DNA of 64,000 bases, from the NCBI GenBank assembly GCA_950295325.1, contig OX485806.1, forward strand, positions 18,104,001-18,168,000. Reading direction: 5' to 3'. Source of the stretch: Polytrichum commune. Lineage: Eukaryota > Streptophyta > Polytrichopsida > Polytrichales > Polytrichaceae. Both the position numbers and the translations under genes were made by a program. Below are positions 12,212 to 22,941 of this stretch, one piece after another (positions within the stretch are counted from its first letter, which is position 1; the number at the start of each line of letters is the position of its first letter). A model generated the notes under the pieces. The model had not been told where the DNA came from, ran no database searches, and worked only from the letters and a program-made list of their open reading frames with translations.

Positions 12212-13194
12212 CAGTCAAGACGCTATAAGTGTTACCCCTATAAGCGTTATAATTTCATATATGTTAAGAAAATTTTACTCCCCTACGAAGCACAATTGGT
12301 AAGATTAGTAAGTGTTATGTGTTAAGTGTTATAACATGCTCTACTCCCTTCTTTGTTAATTGCACCTCTATAAGTGTTAATTTTGAGAAAATCAAGGTAA
12401 TAATATATGAGAGCATACATTTTAAACATGTAATCACTTTTATCCCATATTCTTTGTGAACAATTCAAAATTGTTGGAGGCACATCGGTGTTCTTTCAAT
12501 CTTTATTTAGAGGGAGATAGAGGAAGCTAGGCGCTTGGTAGAGGTTGATGAAGTTGCTACTTTATTTCATCAACTAACGTTGTTGTCATATGATAGTGAG
12601 GTGGGTGACGTGATGAATGCTCATGAATATCTCAATGATGAGATGGAGTTTGATTTAAACAACCCCTATGAACCTACCGATGAGGAGTTTTTGCATATGT
12701 ATTCCTCAGAACATCAAGAAATTGATGTTGATGAGGTTATGGTTGATGTGGTAGAAGAAGTTGTAGGATTTAGTGTTGGTGAGCGTTCCCTAGAGACTTT
12801 GAAGAAAGACTGTGAACAAAGACCAAATGAGGCCCTATCACACATCAAGAGCATTCAAGGACTCTAGAAGGAAGTTTCATCTCATCATTTGGAAGCTTCT
12901 CGTCATACTACTATACACTCTTTCTTTCGGTTAGTTTAGTTGGAAGAATCTCGTCAAGTTACTACTATATAGATTATTTCTTTCAATTAGTTTAGTTGAA
13001 TTATGTATTATCATTTGTACTTTCATTTTTTATTTTTATAAAACATTGTGTTCTTCATTTTCGGAAATTTTAAGTGTTATTTCTATAAATGTTATTAATC
13101 ATCGGTATGAATTCTATAAGTGTTGCTTGTTATAATTCTATATATGTTATTTTTTTGCTACTCACAACCTATAACATTTATAGAGTCTTGACTG
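12212..13194 (+). mobile_element. pogo/Tigger-like DNA transposon, internally deleted
   Basis: Flanked by TA on both sides (12210-12211, 13195-13196) with terminal inverted repeats starting CAGTCAAGACGCTATAAG and ending CTATAGAG-like text then TCTTGACTG. TA duplication with CAGT-starting ends is characteristic of pogo/Tc1-mariner elements. An 11-bp motif close to TATAAGTGTTA recurs about ten times near both ends, as expected of transposase-binding subterminal repeats. At 983 bp it is too short for a full transposase gene, and only the transposase tail is left. Confidence 0.8.
12508..12867 (+). pseudogene. C-terminal fragment of a pogo/Tigger-type DDE transposase
   Basis: The open frame at 12508-12867 gives about 119 residues, very acidic, with phrases such as NAHEYLND, PYEPTDEEFL and a final SLETLKKD. 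Acidic tails of this kind follow the DDE domain in Tigger/CENP-B-like transposases. The DDE catalytic residues and the helix-turn-helix DNA-binding part are absent, so no active enzyme can be made. It sits centrally inside the TA-flanked element, in the orientation expected for its own gene. Confidence 0.6.
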
Positions 13195-13404
13195 TATAGT
13201 TCAATAGATAGCACTTCTCATTACGGAGGATGGTGGGTGTAGTTTGACTTTTGTTGAGGTGACTAACCCAAATATCAGCAAGACGGTAGCTAAATCACCA
13301 TGTATTACTCACCCACTAAAATTAGAGTGATCGTACCGCCTATTAGGAGCCAAAAACATGCATCTAATTAAGGAAGCTAGCCGAATTAGCCTCATCTACC
13401 TTAG

Positions 13405-14511
13405 TTCACATCTGTACAATTGGATTTCAAAAAGATAGCGACTATTTTGCTACATAACAAAAAAATTATCACTAGTGCTGGAAATGCCCAAAAATGGAAT
13501 ATAAAGGCTTGAACATGTACAGTTTAAGCACCCTCTACCTTGCATGAGACAATGTTGCATATTGTGGATCACACTAATTGAGATGTAGTGTATAATAAGA
13601 TCACTCTATATTTGGCTTGGGGTTCATGACTTCTAGGTAAACTCATCCATCATAGATAAAAGGAGTCTAGAAGGTTAAGGGCCAACACATTCCAACTGGG
13701 CCCTGCTAGACTGATCCGGGGTCTCTGATGTCATTTTCAGAGTCAAATTGCATAAAGAAGGAAATAAGAGGCTATGGGATTCCTCCCAGTGGATAAGATA
13801 CCACAAAGCTCTGGCCTCGATAATGTTATGAATACTTGCTGGTGAGCTATGCTTGTATTCGAAATGGGGGAAAAGGTGCAGGTAGGTAGAGAGGACCTCA
13901 CCAGTCACCACTGATCAAACCTATGATATCAACCTAGGAAAGAACACAACTTTCAATTATAGAGGTACTCTGCTTTTACAAAAACTGAAGCTTCTTGAAA
14001 ACTGGAGCATTCAGATGTTGATTTTTGTCAACATGCACACATGAGACCATGCATGGGAAGGCACACCATAATTCAGAATCACCTTAATCCACCAGAAGTG
14101 AAATTGAAGTGTCAATTCAATAAAAAAAGATCTAGAAATGTAGAAATGCTAAATTTGCTGAAGCTTATTAACAAATCAGGGAAAGTTCCCCAGTCAGGAA
14201 ATATTCATCTCATGAAATGGGCTGGTCTCTGTAAGAAATCACTACACGGATCATCAGGCAAGGAAACGTTGTCAAAATCAATATACAAATGAGTCAAAAT
14301 CCACAAGATATCCTTCCTACTAATTGTTTCAGATTCCTGATCACAATACTGATATAAATAGGTAGTTGAGCTTTCAATTCCTCCGATTCAGATTACAGGA
14401 TAAAAATAACACCAGCAACGTGTACACCATCATAAGTAGAATCACATCTAGGAGCACCAATGGAGAAATACGAGAGACGGATGCTAGTGCAGACTAATCT
14501 GAGTTCCAGAA
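13405..14511. other. Intergenic and 3' UTR of the PUX7-like gene
   Basis: The part next to 14512 should be transcribed as the 3' UTR of the minus-strand gene. Open frames at 13675-13911 (-) and 14041-14292 (+) have no recognised domain and show no splice-consistent extension. Confidence 0.5.
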
Positions 14512-17500
14512 TCAGTTCCAAGTCATTGAGAGCATGGAGTTTGCAACTCCTGCTTGATCCAAAGTTGCCTCTGAGCTAAAATCTACACTGCGAGTTGCTC
14601 CTGGCACTGTCTGATTCAAGTGGAACTTACGTCCAGCAGCAGCTTCCTGCACTTGGGAACTGCAAAATGACCACAAAAACTGTCCACCCACAGAACCCAG
14701 CATCCGTATAAATTATATCACTCTATACTATTGCAGAAATAAATGTGACAGGCATCTTTGTAATCTAGTCAGTAGTGGGAACAAACCACCATACGACTAA
14801 ATCACTGATCCCTGTTCCTAACCTGTTCTTTGAGAATAGAGGCTAGGACCTCATTCTTTCAGTAGCAAGATACATTCGGAGTGTTTAAACACCACTACAA
14901 TATAATCAATGGTTCGAGTGTCATGTGACCACAGCATAATCTGCCAAGTTCAGGGGACTCAATACCTTGATAGGATCTGTCTTCAAAAACCTTCGGTGTC
15001 CTCTTGAGCCATCAGGAAACCGAATCCCCACTCTACATGCACCAGGAGTTTTGGTATCAGGCTCCTCAGGTAATGTTGGATAGACATCAGGTTTAATAAC
15101 CTCCACAGCTGTGGAATCTGAGCCAGCTTGCCCACTCGAAAAAGACCCTGATTCCTCCATTGGCGTTGGCGAGTGCCGTGCATCTGATACCCCCATCCCA
15201 TCTTTTGCAGGAGCCACTACTCCCAACCGTTGCTGATCAGCTCCCTTGACGTTGGCTTCCCCAGCATCTGCATTAAGTCACATCAACATGGTAAAAAACC
15301 AGCAGGTATGCATCAGAAATTGGTATGGCTCACGCACGTGAACTGAGAACGCAACCTACCAGTACAGATGATGGTCAACAAGATGATTATTCCTGGAATA
15401 CATTTTCATGAACCTTGATGCACTGGTGCTTAAACAGGTATGCTTGTCATGCAGGAGACATGTCTAATGAGCAAAATTTGATGAGAAATAAAGAAGATTA
15501 CCCCTAGGAGGGCTATAGTCTTTGGCAGCTTCACGAGGACGTTTTTGAGGAGGAAACACATTAGGTTGCTTTTCAAGAGGACCCATGTCCATATACCGCA
15601 CTAGGTCCTGTTTCAATACCTCTTTGTTAGCTAGTTCAAGGTGTAAATCACCTTAACACACAGGATAAAATATTAAAAATATTAAAATCAAAAAATAAAT
15701 TTAAAAAAACAATCAAGATAGAGCAAACTTTGATAAATTAAATAGAGATGTACCTCTAGAAGACGCTCAGCACTGACCATGCCTTCCCAAGCTCGCATCT
15801 TCTGCCCTGTGATAGGGTCAATGACTAAGATTGTTGGCATGCTCAAGAGCTTATAGTAGGTGCATACTTTTCTGCCTTCCTCTGTATCATCATAAACCTG
15901 TAGGACAAATGATTGCAATCACCAAGCTTTTGTTGGAACAAATAAAAATACCAAACAGGTGGTCATAAGTGGGAACTATTATCACAAGGCTGGCATTTGA
16001 ATATGTCAGGGAGAAAATAGCACATTGCACAAAAGTGAAGATATTGCTACTTTAGATTGACAAGCATCATATGAATCCTGATGAAGTGAAAGATAAGAGA
16101 GAGGGAATAAAACCTGAAGCTGACCTGCCAGAATATGAAAGAGGTTCCAACTGTATCTTTCACAGCTTCATGAGCCCAGGTATCACGGTTCAACTGCAGC
16201 TCAATCCTGATGATTTGTGAGACAAACTTGCTTTCAACTCACGAATAGGGTTTAATTAACAAAATTCATCAGCGGCGGACTGTAGTACATAGCATCAAGA
16301 TCTCACTTGTTCCAAGTATCATGCACACATTACAAGGAATATGTTTGCAACAAGAGCATTTCACTGGAAAGATATCCACTTTCAGGTATAGTTAATCACA
16401 TCATGAGAGACAGGTCTTTACCAGGTAACTGGCAAACTCTTTTGTTGACTGTACATTAACAAGCAGCCACTTCTCTTGTCTTGCAGCCTCCATTTTAGCC
16501 TGCACATAAAAACCTTAAACTAAGTACAGAGCCTATAATAAAAATAGACATCCCATGCCCTTTAATCAGTTCATAGACTAAATGGTGCACATAGAATCTG
16601 ACCAACTATTCAGGAACTGAACAGACCAATGAATTAAGAAACTGCATGGAAGTAGAGATTTCAAACTGACAAGCCAAAATGTACTACTATTTTTTTTTAA
16701 AGCAAATAGCAACAGGATGACCAATAATTAAATAATTTTAGATTTGACAAAACAAGAAGGTTGGATAATCAACCTGCTCAAAAGTTCCTTGAAACATGAA
16801 GACAAATGGTGGACGATAAAGTGCTGCTAGTGAATCCCGTGTTCCAGAGCCAGTTGCTGGGGCAGTGTGGCTACTGGGTTCTCCTAGCTGCTGATTGGCC
16901 TCTTCTTCAAAATTCCGAAAAGGATCTACAAAGCTTGGTTGGCTTGGGGACTGCAAAATTTGATGAGCCCTGAACTCATCCAAAAGCCACAATCAAATTA
17001 CTATCCCACTTGCTAGAACAACGTTTGGACATCCCATGTACTTTATCACTAGTCAAGGTGCAAACTGCAAGAGCAATGGACCACTGAAACCCGAACCTTG
17101 AACCTGAAGTGCCTGTTCATAAGCAGCATCAACAAGCAACAAGATATCATTTTGCAGCAAATGTCTCACCCTCAATGAAAGCTTCTGCATTCATACTTAC
17201 ACCACAACTAACACATCCAGATAGGCAAACAAATACCTGGTCTGAAGAAAATCTTCATAAAGTGCTTCCCTTTTAATTGGCAGCGGTGGTCGCACATAGG
17301 TTTCCTCATCCTCTCTTTAGTGCCAAAACATTGTGAACATAAGTCAGACAACTCTATAGACTTTTTAATTGCAGTAGAAAAAGGAAATGACTGTAGACTT
17401 GGAGATTTGAAGTTCAAGAAACAACCCAAGGAATATCACCCCAAGTTGAGTAGAAATGGTTCGAATTTCACCAATCTCAACAAAGATTTAAAGACCTAAT

Positions 17501-19262
17501 CCTGGTCCCTGCAAATTACAAGTGTAATCATGGACACAAGATCACTGGTTCAAGACACAGAAACAAGGATCACCAAATATGCAGATATATAACCTTACTA
17601 AACATTATGACTAAATATAGACTGATCGCAAACATGCACAAAAAAAAGGGCATATCAAGCTGAAAGTGGCATCCATAAATGAATCCAGATCCCCAATAGC
17701 AGTCAAGGCCAACAAACTGTAGAAGTTATCACATTAAACTCACAATGTTAGCAACCTGCACACATTCACTTATTTACAAGAAAAGAAAACTTCCTACAAA
17801 AGAAAACAAAGATAAGCCCATGAATTACCTGTCTGTGGCACTTGCACTTCCAGAGCACAAAGGTGGAGCGGGTGATGGAGCTTTCTCTGATGGACCAGGT
17901 TGAGGCACACCTGCGGTGGACACGGGTGTATTTGCTCCACCAACATCATTACCTTCAGCAAAATAAAGCTGCACAGCATCCCCTAGTCCCCAAGCAGTAG
18001 CCTGTAGCAAGCACAAATACAATGGACGACACAAGCTTTAACTCCAGCAACATGGCTCTCATTCAAGTTCATAGCCAAGCTTCCATATTTGCAAAGGTAG
18101 AAATGTTACAACTCTGCAAGCATCTCTTCAATGACGAGCCTCTACCAAGCTACTCACCTGATTCAGAGCCCTTCAAAATCATGGTCAGACCTCCCAGGAT
18201 GAAATGGATTGACATTTTGTAGATTAGTTAATCGATAGAAAGGTGAGTACTTCAAGACCTCGGTACATAAGACCAAGGGACTCCACTAGAATCATCTGAC
18301 TGAAGCATCACAATCGTCTTCAAAACAACTCCCGTTTAGACTTTGATGGACGCACATAAAAGCAATTAGTTGATGTCACGTACTGGTACGCTTTGAGAGA
18401 GATCGCTTACCCAACATTTAGTGAAATTGAAGGAGATGCACACACCCTAGCAACACCAATGTTTGTGCAGATATGACTCAATGTAACATTGGATTCTTTG
18501 AGCAAGGGTCTCTTGAGAGTTGGTTTTAATTCTCCACAAAATTGGTTGTGATAGGTGCTTCTTCTTGAAGGAAGAACTGAATCTTCGAGAGGAGGTCCAT
18601 AGGTACACTTAAAGACGGGATAGCCCATGCAGAAAATCACATCTCGGTGGTTCCTTGCTGAAACGATTCATCAGGTATACAGGTGCAGAGAAAATCCAGG
18701 AATATTAAAAAGTGATCTAGAAGATTATCTGATCTTAGCAAATTCAATGAAATGTGACAAAACAATGTGATCTGGGACAAGTTGAAGGGAAGTTAAATAG
18801 AGGCCTAACCTAATTATTCCTTCCTCAATGAAGCTACTCCCTTGTGTTGATCACAGAACAACAGACAAGGTGCTGACTTTCAAATTGTTTCAGAGATGAT
18901 CCTTAAAGTGAACAAATTGACTGATCGTCAGAGAGAAGACCGATTTAGCAGAAGGATTGCAAATTCGCAGGAACCCAATATGCTCCAATCCAATCCAATC
19001 CAATTATTTATGTGGGTCTCCAGGAGGGGATGTTCATGGAGTAAAAATGTACAGGGGATTTGAAAGAAGGCGACGGCCTCAATCAATCAGTTCACCTTGG
19101 CTAAACTAAAAGTCAACAAAACCAGAATCAGAGGCCAATTCTCATTGAGGCAAAATTGAGAACCTGAAGGTACTGGCGAGCTCGTTCGGCAGTCTCCCCG
19201 ACGATATCCATAAACTCCAGCACCGCCTGCTCCTTCCCCCCCTCCGATAGATTTCCCTCCAT
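14512..19262 (-). CDS. PUX7: Plant UBX domain-containing protein 7-like (UBA-UAS-UBX adaptor of CDC48)
   Basis: UBX proteins of this class bind ubiquitin through UBA and the AAA ATPase CDC48/p97 through UBX. Minus-strand exons: 19262-19164, 18001-17829, 17314-17237, 16969-16774, 16499-16422, 16193-16125, 15897-15754, 15607-15502, 15267-14966, 14679-14512. Phases join perfectly to 470 codons, close to the roughly 470 residues of Arabidopsis PUX7. Domains: UBA about residues 8-50 (GETAERARQYLQ, DAVQLYF); UAS thioredoxin-like domain about 165-285 (LYRPPFVFMFQGTFEQ, EKWLLVNVQS, LNRDTWAHEAV, FIFWQVYDD, LLSMPTILVIDP); UBX about 390-470 (VGIRFPDGSRGHRRF, FLWSFCSSQ, VPGATRS, NSMLSMTW). The start ATG is the first in frame. 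The exon 8 acceptor could alternatively lie 12 nt upstream; the chosen one gives the better family match. Confidence 0.94.
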
Positions 19263-19560
19263 CGCAGCAGCCCCCTCCTAATGTGACCTAATCACTCCAA
19301 ACAGACGAAAAAGAAACGGCCAAATCAGATCGCATCTTCGCAAAGAATACACCAAAACCACCGTGTCCAAAAAGACCTGATTCCAGTTCCCCCGTCCAGG
19401 GACCCGGATAGCTCGAATTTCACGAAGAGAATAGAGAAGAAAGGCCTCACCAGCGTCTTAGGGTTTGAAGTTGTGATGTTTGATGTTTGCTTCGGAGCCT
19501 TCTTCCGAGCTTCGTCGAACCTCTCCCCCTCTCTCTCTCTCTATTCGCCCTCGCCTTTGG
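19263..19560 (-). promoter_or_regulatory. Probable 5' leader and proximal promoter of the PUX7-like gene
   Basis: The DNA just upstream of the start codon changes to GC-richer sequence with a CT-repeat tract at about 19525-19546, which reads as GA repeat on the gene strand. Such tracts are common in plant 5' leaders. No TATA box is asserted and the transcription start cannot be placed. Confidence 0.4.
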
Positions 19561-19689
19561 CTTCGGAAGCTCGTTCTCTAAGTTGCACACACTCACATCG
19601 TCGATACCCCCGAGTAGCATCCATCCGTTCCCCGTTTTCATCCATCCTTCATCTGAGCGTCATCCGAGCATCATCCAATGCGGTGGGAC

Positions 19690-20420
19690 CCATGCGCCCT
19701 TCTCTAACACGTATAGTCGGTGTGCCGAATATGTGTGTAATACTCCCGTGTTGTGATTAAAAATATATATAATATATCGCCCCTAGTGTATTATAAGCTA
19801 CATTGACATTTTTTCTCACAATTATGGGCGTTTTTCAACCCCACATAGATTTTAGCCGTTGGATCCGATTGAGAGTTGTTCAAATTTAATAGTAATTGTA
19901 AATCACGATGATTGTCATTTTGAGTGTCCAAATCAAAGTTCATATGCAAAAATTACAAAAGGTTTTCATTTGTCCATCATCCAAATACCATCCTGGGTGG
20001 TGGGATCTTTCCTAGTAGGTGTGCCGCATATGTGTGGCATGTTCCCGTGTTATGATGTGGAGTGGGTTTTTTGCCATTGGATCAGGTCGGGGATCGCTTC
20101 AGCTGGTGAATGTCTGCAAATCACAACAATTGTCATTTCAAAGTGTCAAAATTAGAGTTGAGATGCAAAACTTATAAGAGATCTTCAGCTTGATGTTATT
20201 TGTCAACCTCGTATCATCCCATGTGGTCATCTCTGATACGTAGAGTAGGTGCACCGAAAACGTGTTTAATATTACCAAGTTGTCACAATAATATGTGGCC
20301 TTGTTGTCGGCACCTCCAACTCCACATACATGGATCGGATCAACCGGTTACCAATTGCAAATCACGTTCACAATTGGAGTTGTTAGAGGTCAAAGGGAAG
20401 ATTATTCTTCTCTTTATGCA
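19690..20420. repeat. Diverged tandem array, about 2.5 copies of a 240-290 bp unit
   Basis: Marker blocks recur in the same order. One is GTGCCGAATATGTGTG near 19720, GTGCCGCATATGTGTGG near 20020 and GTGCACCGAAAACGTGTT near 20248. A second is CCGTTGGATCCGATTG near 19856, CCATTGGATCAGG near 20075 and ATGGATCGGATCAACC near 20330. AAATCAC plus a nearby TTGTCATTT block also recurs. Copies are heavily mutated, so this is an old array. It begins close to the 5' end of the PUX7-like gene. Confidence 0.6.
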
Positions 20421-20964
20421 GTCACACATGCCCTCCATATTGTCTCGATGTCATGTGTGTTCTTGCATATGTTACAATCATAACATTCTTTCTCATTTTG
20501 CATCTTGGGTTATTCCTCAAATCCAATAATGTGGATGATTGCTTGCTCGATCCATATAGAGGCGCATGATAAGAGGTGGGCCCATTACGTAGATTCCAAA
20601 CCCTAATAATATTTAGATCATGTTAGTGGCAATCTTATAGCGACCTCTAATAATTTTTGGCTCCTTGGTGGATGGGAACAATATTAGCTTGTATGCAAGT
20701 TGTGTGTGAATAAAGGTAGTTTTGTTATCATCATTGAATCTCTCATATGTTGGTGTAAAGTCGTTGACATGTATTCTAAGGCTCATGTGCATATTTTGTG
20801 CACATATGTAATCATTCTTTACACCTAGTTGATAAACCATAAAGAGCCAACGCAGTGCCCGTCATTGGGGGGGGGGGGGGGGGAGAGAGACTTTCTAATT
20901 GTATTGCTACCCATAGCTTCATTGATGTGTAATTCTTGTATGGTCATATTATTATGAGTTACAT
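20421..20964. other. Intergenic with a 17-base G run
   Basis: No gene seen. A homopolymer of about 17 G lies at 20867-20883. Unlike the MITE at 10239 it has no matching C run or flanking duplication nearby. Confidence 0.5.
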
Positions 20965-21225
20965 CTATGCGTAAAAATTTCTTCAATTCCTTTCTCACTG
21001 GAAGTGAAAGTGTTAAATAAATGACGAACACCTATTTTTTGCATGATTTATATTCTATATGTAGTTTAGGCAAATATCACATAAAATTTAAAATATCAAT
21101 AGAGATATATGAATCTATTATCTAGTGTATCAATAATACATATACCATTAATTTTCTTTATAATTTTATTGTGTATAGGGATTTTTATTTCATAATTGCA
21201 AACGCACATAGTTTAGAATTATAGG
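20965..21225 (+). repeat. Dispersed repeat family L, partial copy
   Basis: Matches the 3' half of 25855-26503: TTCTCACTGGAAGTGAAAG, then TATATTCTATATG-like text, GGCAAATATCA, a CATATACCATT block and a final ATTTCATA with a CACATAGTTTAG-like end. The 5' half of the family is missing here. Confidence 0.5.
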
Positions 21226-22447
21226 CGGATTAATGATAATAATTGTAGTAGTAGTGGATACTTTGTAAAATAGGTCAATTAGGAAAGAGACCTAGAAGAG
21301 AATAGATAGACATGGATAGAATGGAGAACACAACTATAAATAGGCGGTATGTTTAGAGAAGACATAATTATGTATATAAATTATAGAGATTACATGATTT
21401 GATAGAGACCATTTATATAATTACAATGCATTATGATTGTACATAAATACACTAATTAAAAAAAAGGAATTATAGAGAGTTTAATTTTTATTAGTTTTAC
21501 AAAGCAAAGATAGAATCATGATGCAATGCAATGCAATACAATTAAAGAGAATTAAATAGAACAAAAGCAAGGTATTTAAAATTTTCCAATCATTTTAAAT
21601 AGTTATAATAATTTATTTATTTTTATTTGCAAAAATAGATAAACTATGGAATGCCATGCATATAACTCAAGGTGTTTGTGTTGAGGTCAAATGCCATGAG
21701 GTAGACATGCATTATTCAATTACTTATCTTAATTGGACACCTAATTTTGAGTGGTGTGTGGTTAGGTTTGCATCCAAGAACAAACACCAAACATGCATCG
21801 TGTGTTTAAAAGAGTTTGACTATGTGTTCAAAATATGTTAACCATTATAGGTTCAATAATTTAAAATTTTGGGAAAACTCATGTGATCATTTAATGAGGA
21901 CAAGAATATTCACTTTGACAATAAATACGACATTCGTATCAACTCCAAAAATTATTAAGGAAAGTTGCTACAACTTTGATTTAGATTTGTTGACGATCTC
22001 CTACTAATCATGTGTTTCATATCCTAAGAGGAGTAGGCTAGTCTGAAAAAAGTAGACATTTAAGACATACATGTCTTATGTGGTATTATTTTGATGAACA
22101 TTCTATAATGAGGGAGATGAGAGGTTGCATATGCTAGGCTTACGTAAGGTGTTGAGGCCTTAGAGTAGCACATGTCCAATAGTGACACCTACTTTGGGTC
22201 TCTAACCTGAAGCTAGCTAGCTAGCTTGTTCACCACATGTCTCCAAACTACTCAAAGCTACAGGAGTGGTTGGAGTGCAAGGGAGAATGTGCACATGAAT
22301 AGCCCCCTACTCAACGTTAAAAGCCTCGAATCGAAAATGACCTTTCCAAGTTTGCCATGAACTCATACAAATTTCATTTGCGCTAAAATTAAGTTGCTTC
22401 AAATTAAATTGACTTGCTTCACATTAAAGTTACAGTTTTAAAGCCTT
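21226..22447. other. Intergenic, nothing recognised
   Basis: Very AT-rich; open frames at 21656-21841 and 21816-22007 overlap, lack domain signatures and look like chance. Confidence 0.5.
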
Positions 22448-22941
22448 GGGCCACTTCACACACGAGATTGAGAGCCCATGACCATTACACTTCAAGCACT
22501 CTCATTGGCAGAAAAGGTGGAGCCAGTCCAAGTTTGCTTCACACTACGCTTGAAGGACCAACGGAGTATACGAATGCAAGATGGATGTAAAGTCTACATG
22601 GATTCCTACGTGGCATCAAATGGATCATGTTTCATGGTCACTTGGATTATTTTCAAAAACCACCTCTTGGAGGTAGGCTTGACACAAAACCAGGAGACCA
22701 TGGCACTCTGAATGCTCACAACCGTTGGTTTATTCTATTTTATCTAGTGTGAGAACCCGCATGTATAGAAATTCCTTGAAATATTATATGGTTGAGGGCC
22801 CGGTTACATGTGACTACACACTACACTTGAGGATCCGTGACCACACTACATGATTTTGGAGGTAGCTTGGACGGCCTTTGAACACTTTTCTTTCGGGCTC
22901 TCACAAGTTCATGGTCACGGCTCTTGGCTCTCGTGTGGCCC
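22448..22941. mobile_element. GGGCCACTTC-ended non-autonomous DNA element, copy 1 (subfamily A)
   Basis: Starts GGGCCACTTCACACACGAG and ends in a shortened version of the complementary terminus (GGCTCTCGTGTGGCCC). The interior is collinear with 30697-31226 over the whole length, including CATTACACTTCAAGCACTCT, ATGCAAGATGGATGT, CCGTTGGTTTATT-like text and GACGGCCTTTG. No coding capacity. Flanks CTT/TTA do not form a clean target duplication, perhaps because the right end lost a few bases. Confidence 0.8.

Larger units (their letters stand above)
11725..13404. repeat. 20-bp perfect inverted repeat pair bracketing a pogo-like element
   Basis: CTAAGGTAGATGAGGCTAAT at 11725-11744 is exactly the reverse complement of 13385-13404. 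The pair encloses the 12212-13194 element with several hundred bases to spare on one side, so these are not its termini. They may be ends of an older element into which the pogo-like element inserted. Confidence 0.7.

Noticed and set aside
19447..19760. Overlapping open frames on both strands at the PUX7 upstream region
   Set aside because: Low-complexity Ser/Pro/Leu text from CT-rich leader DNA; no domain or splice support.
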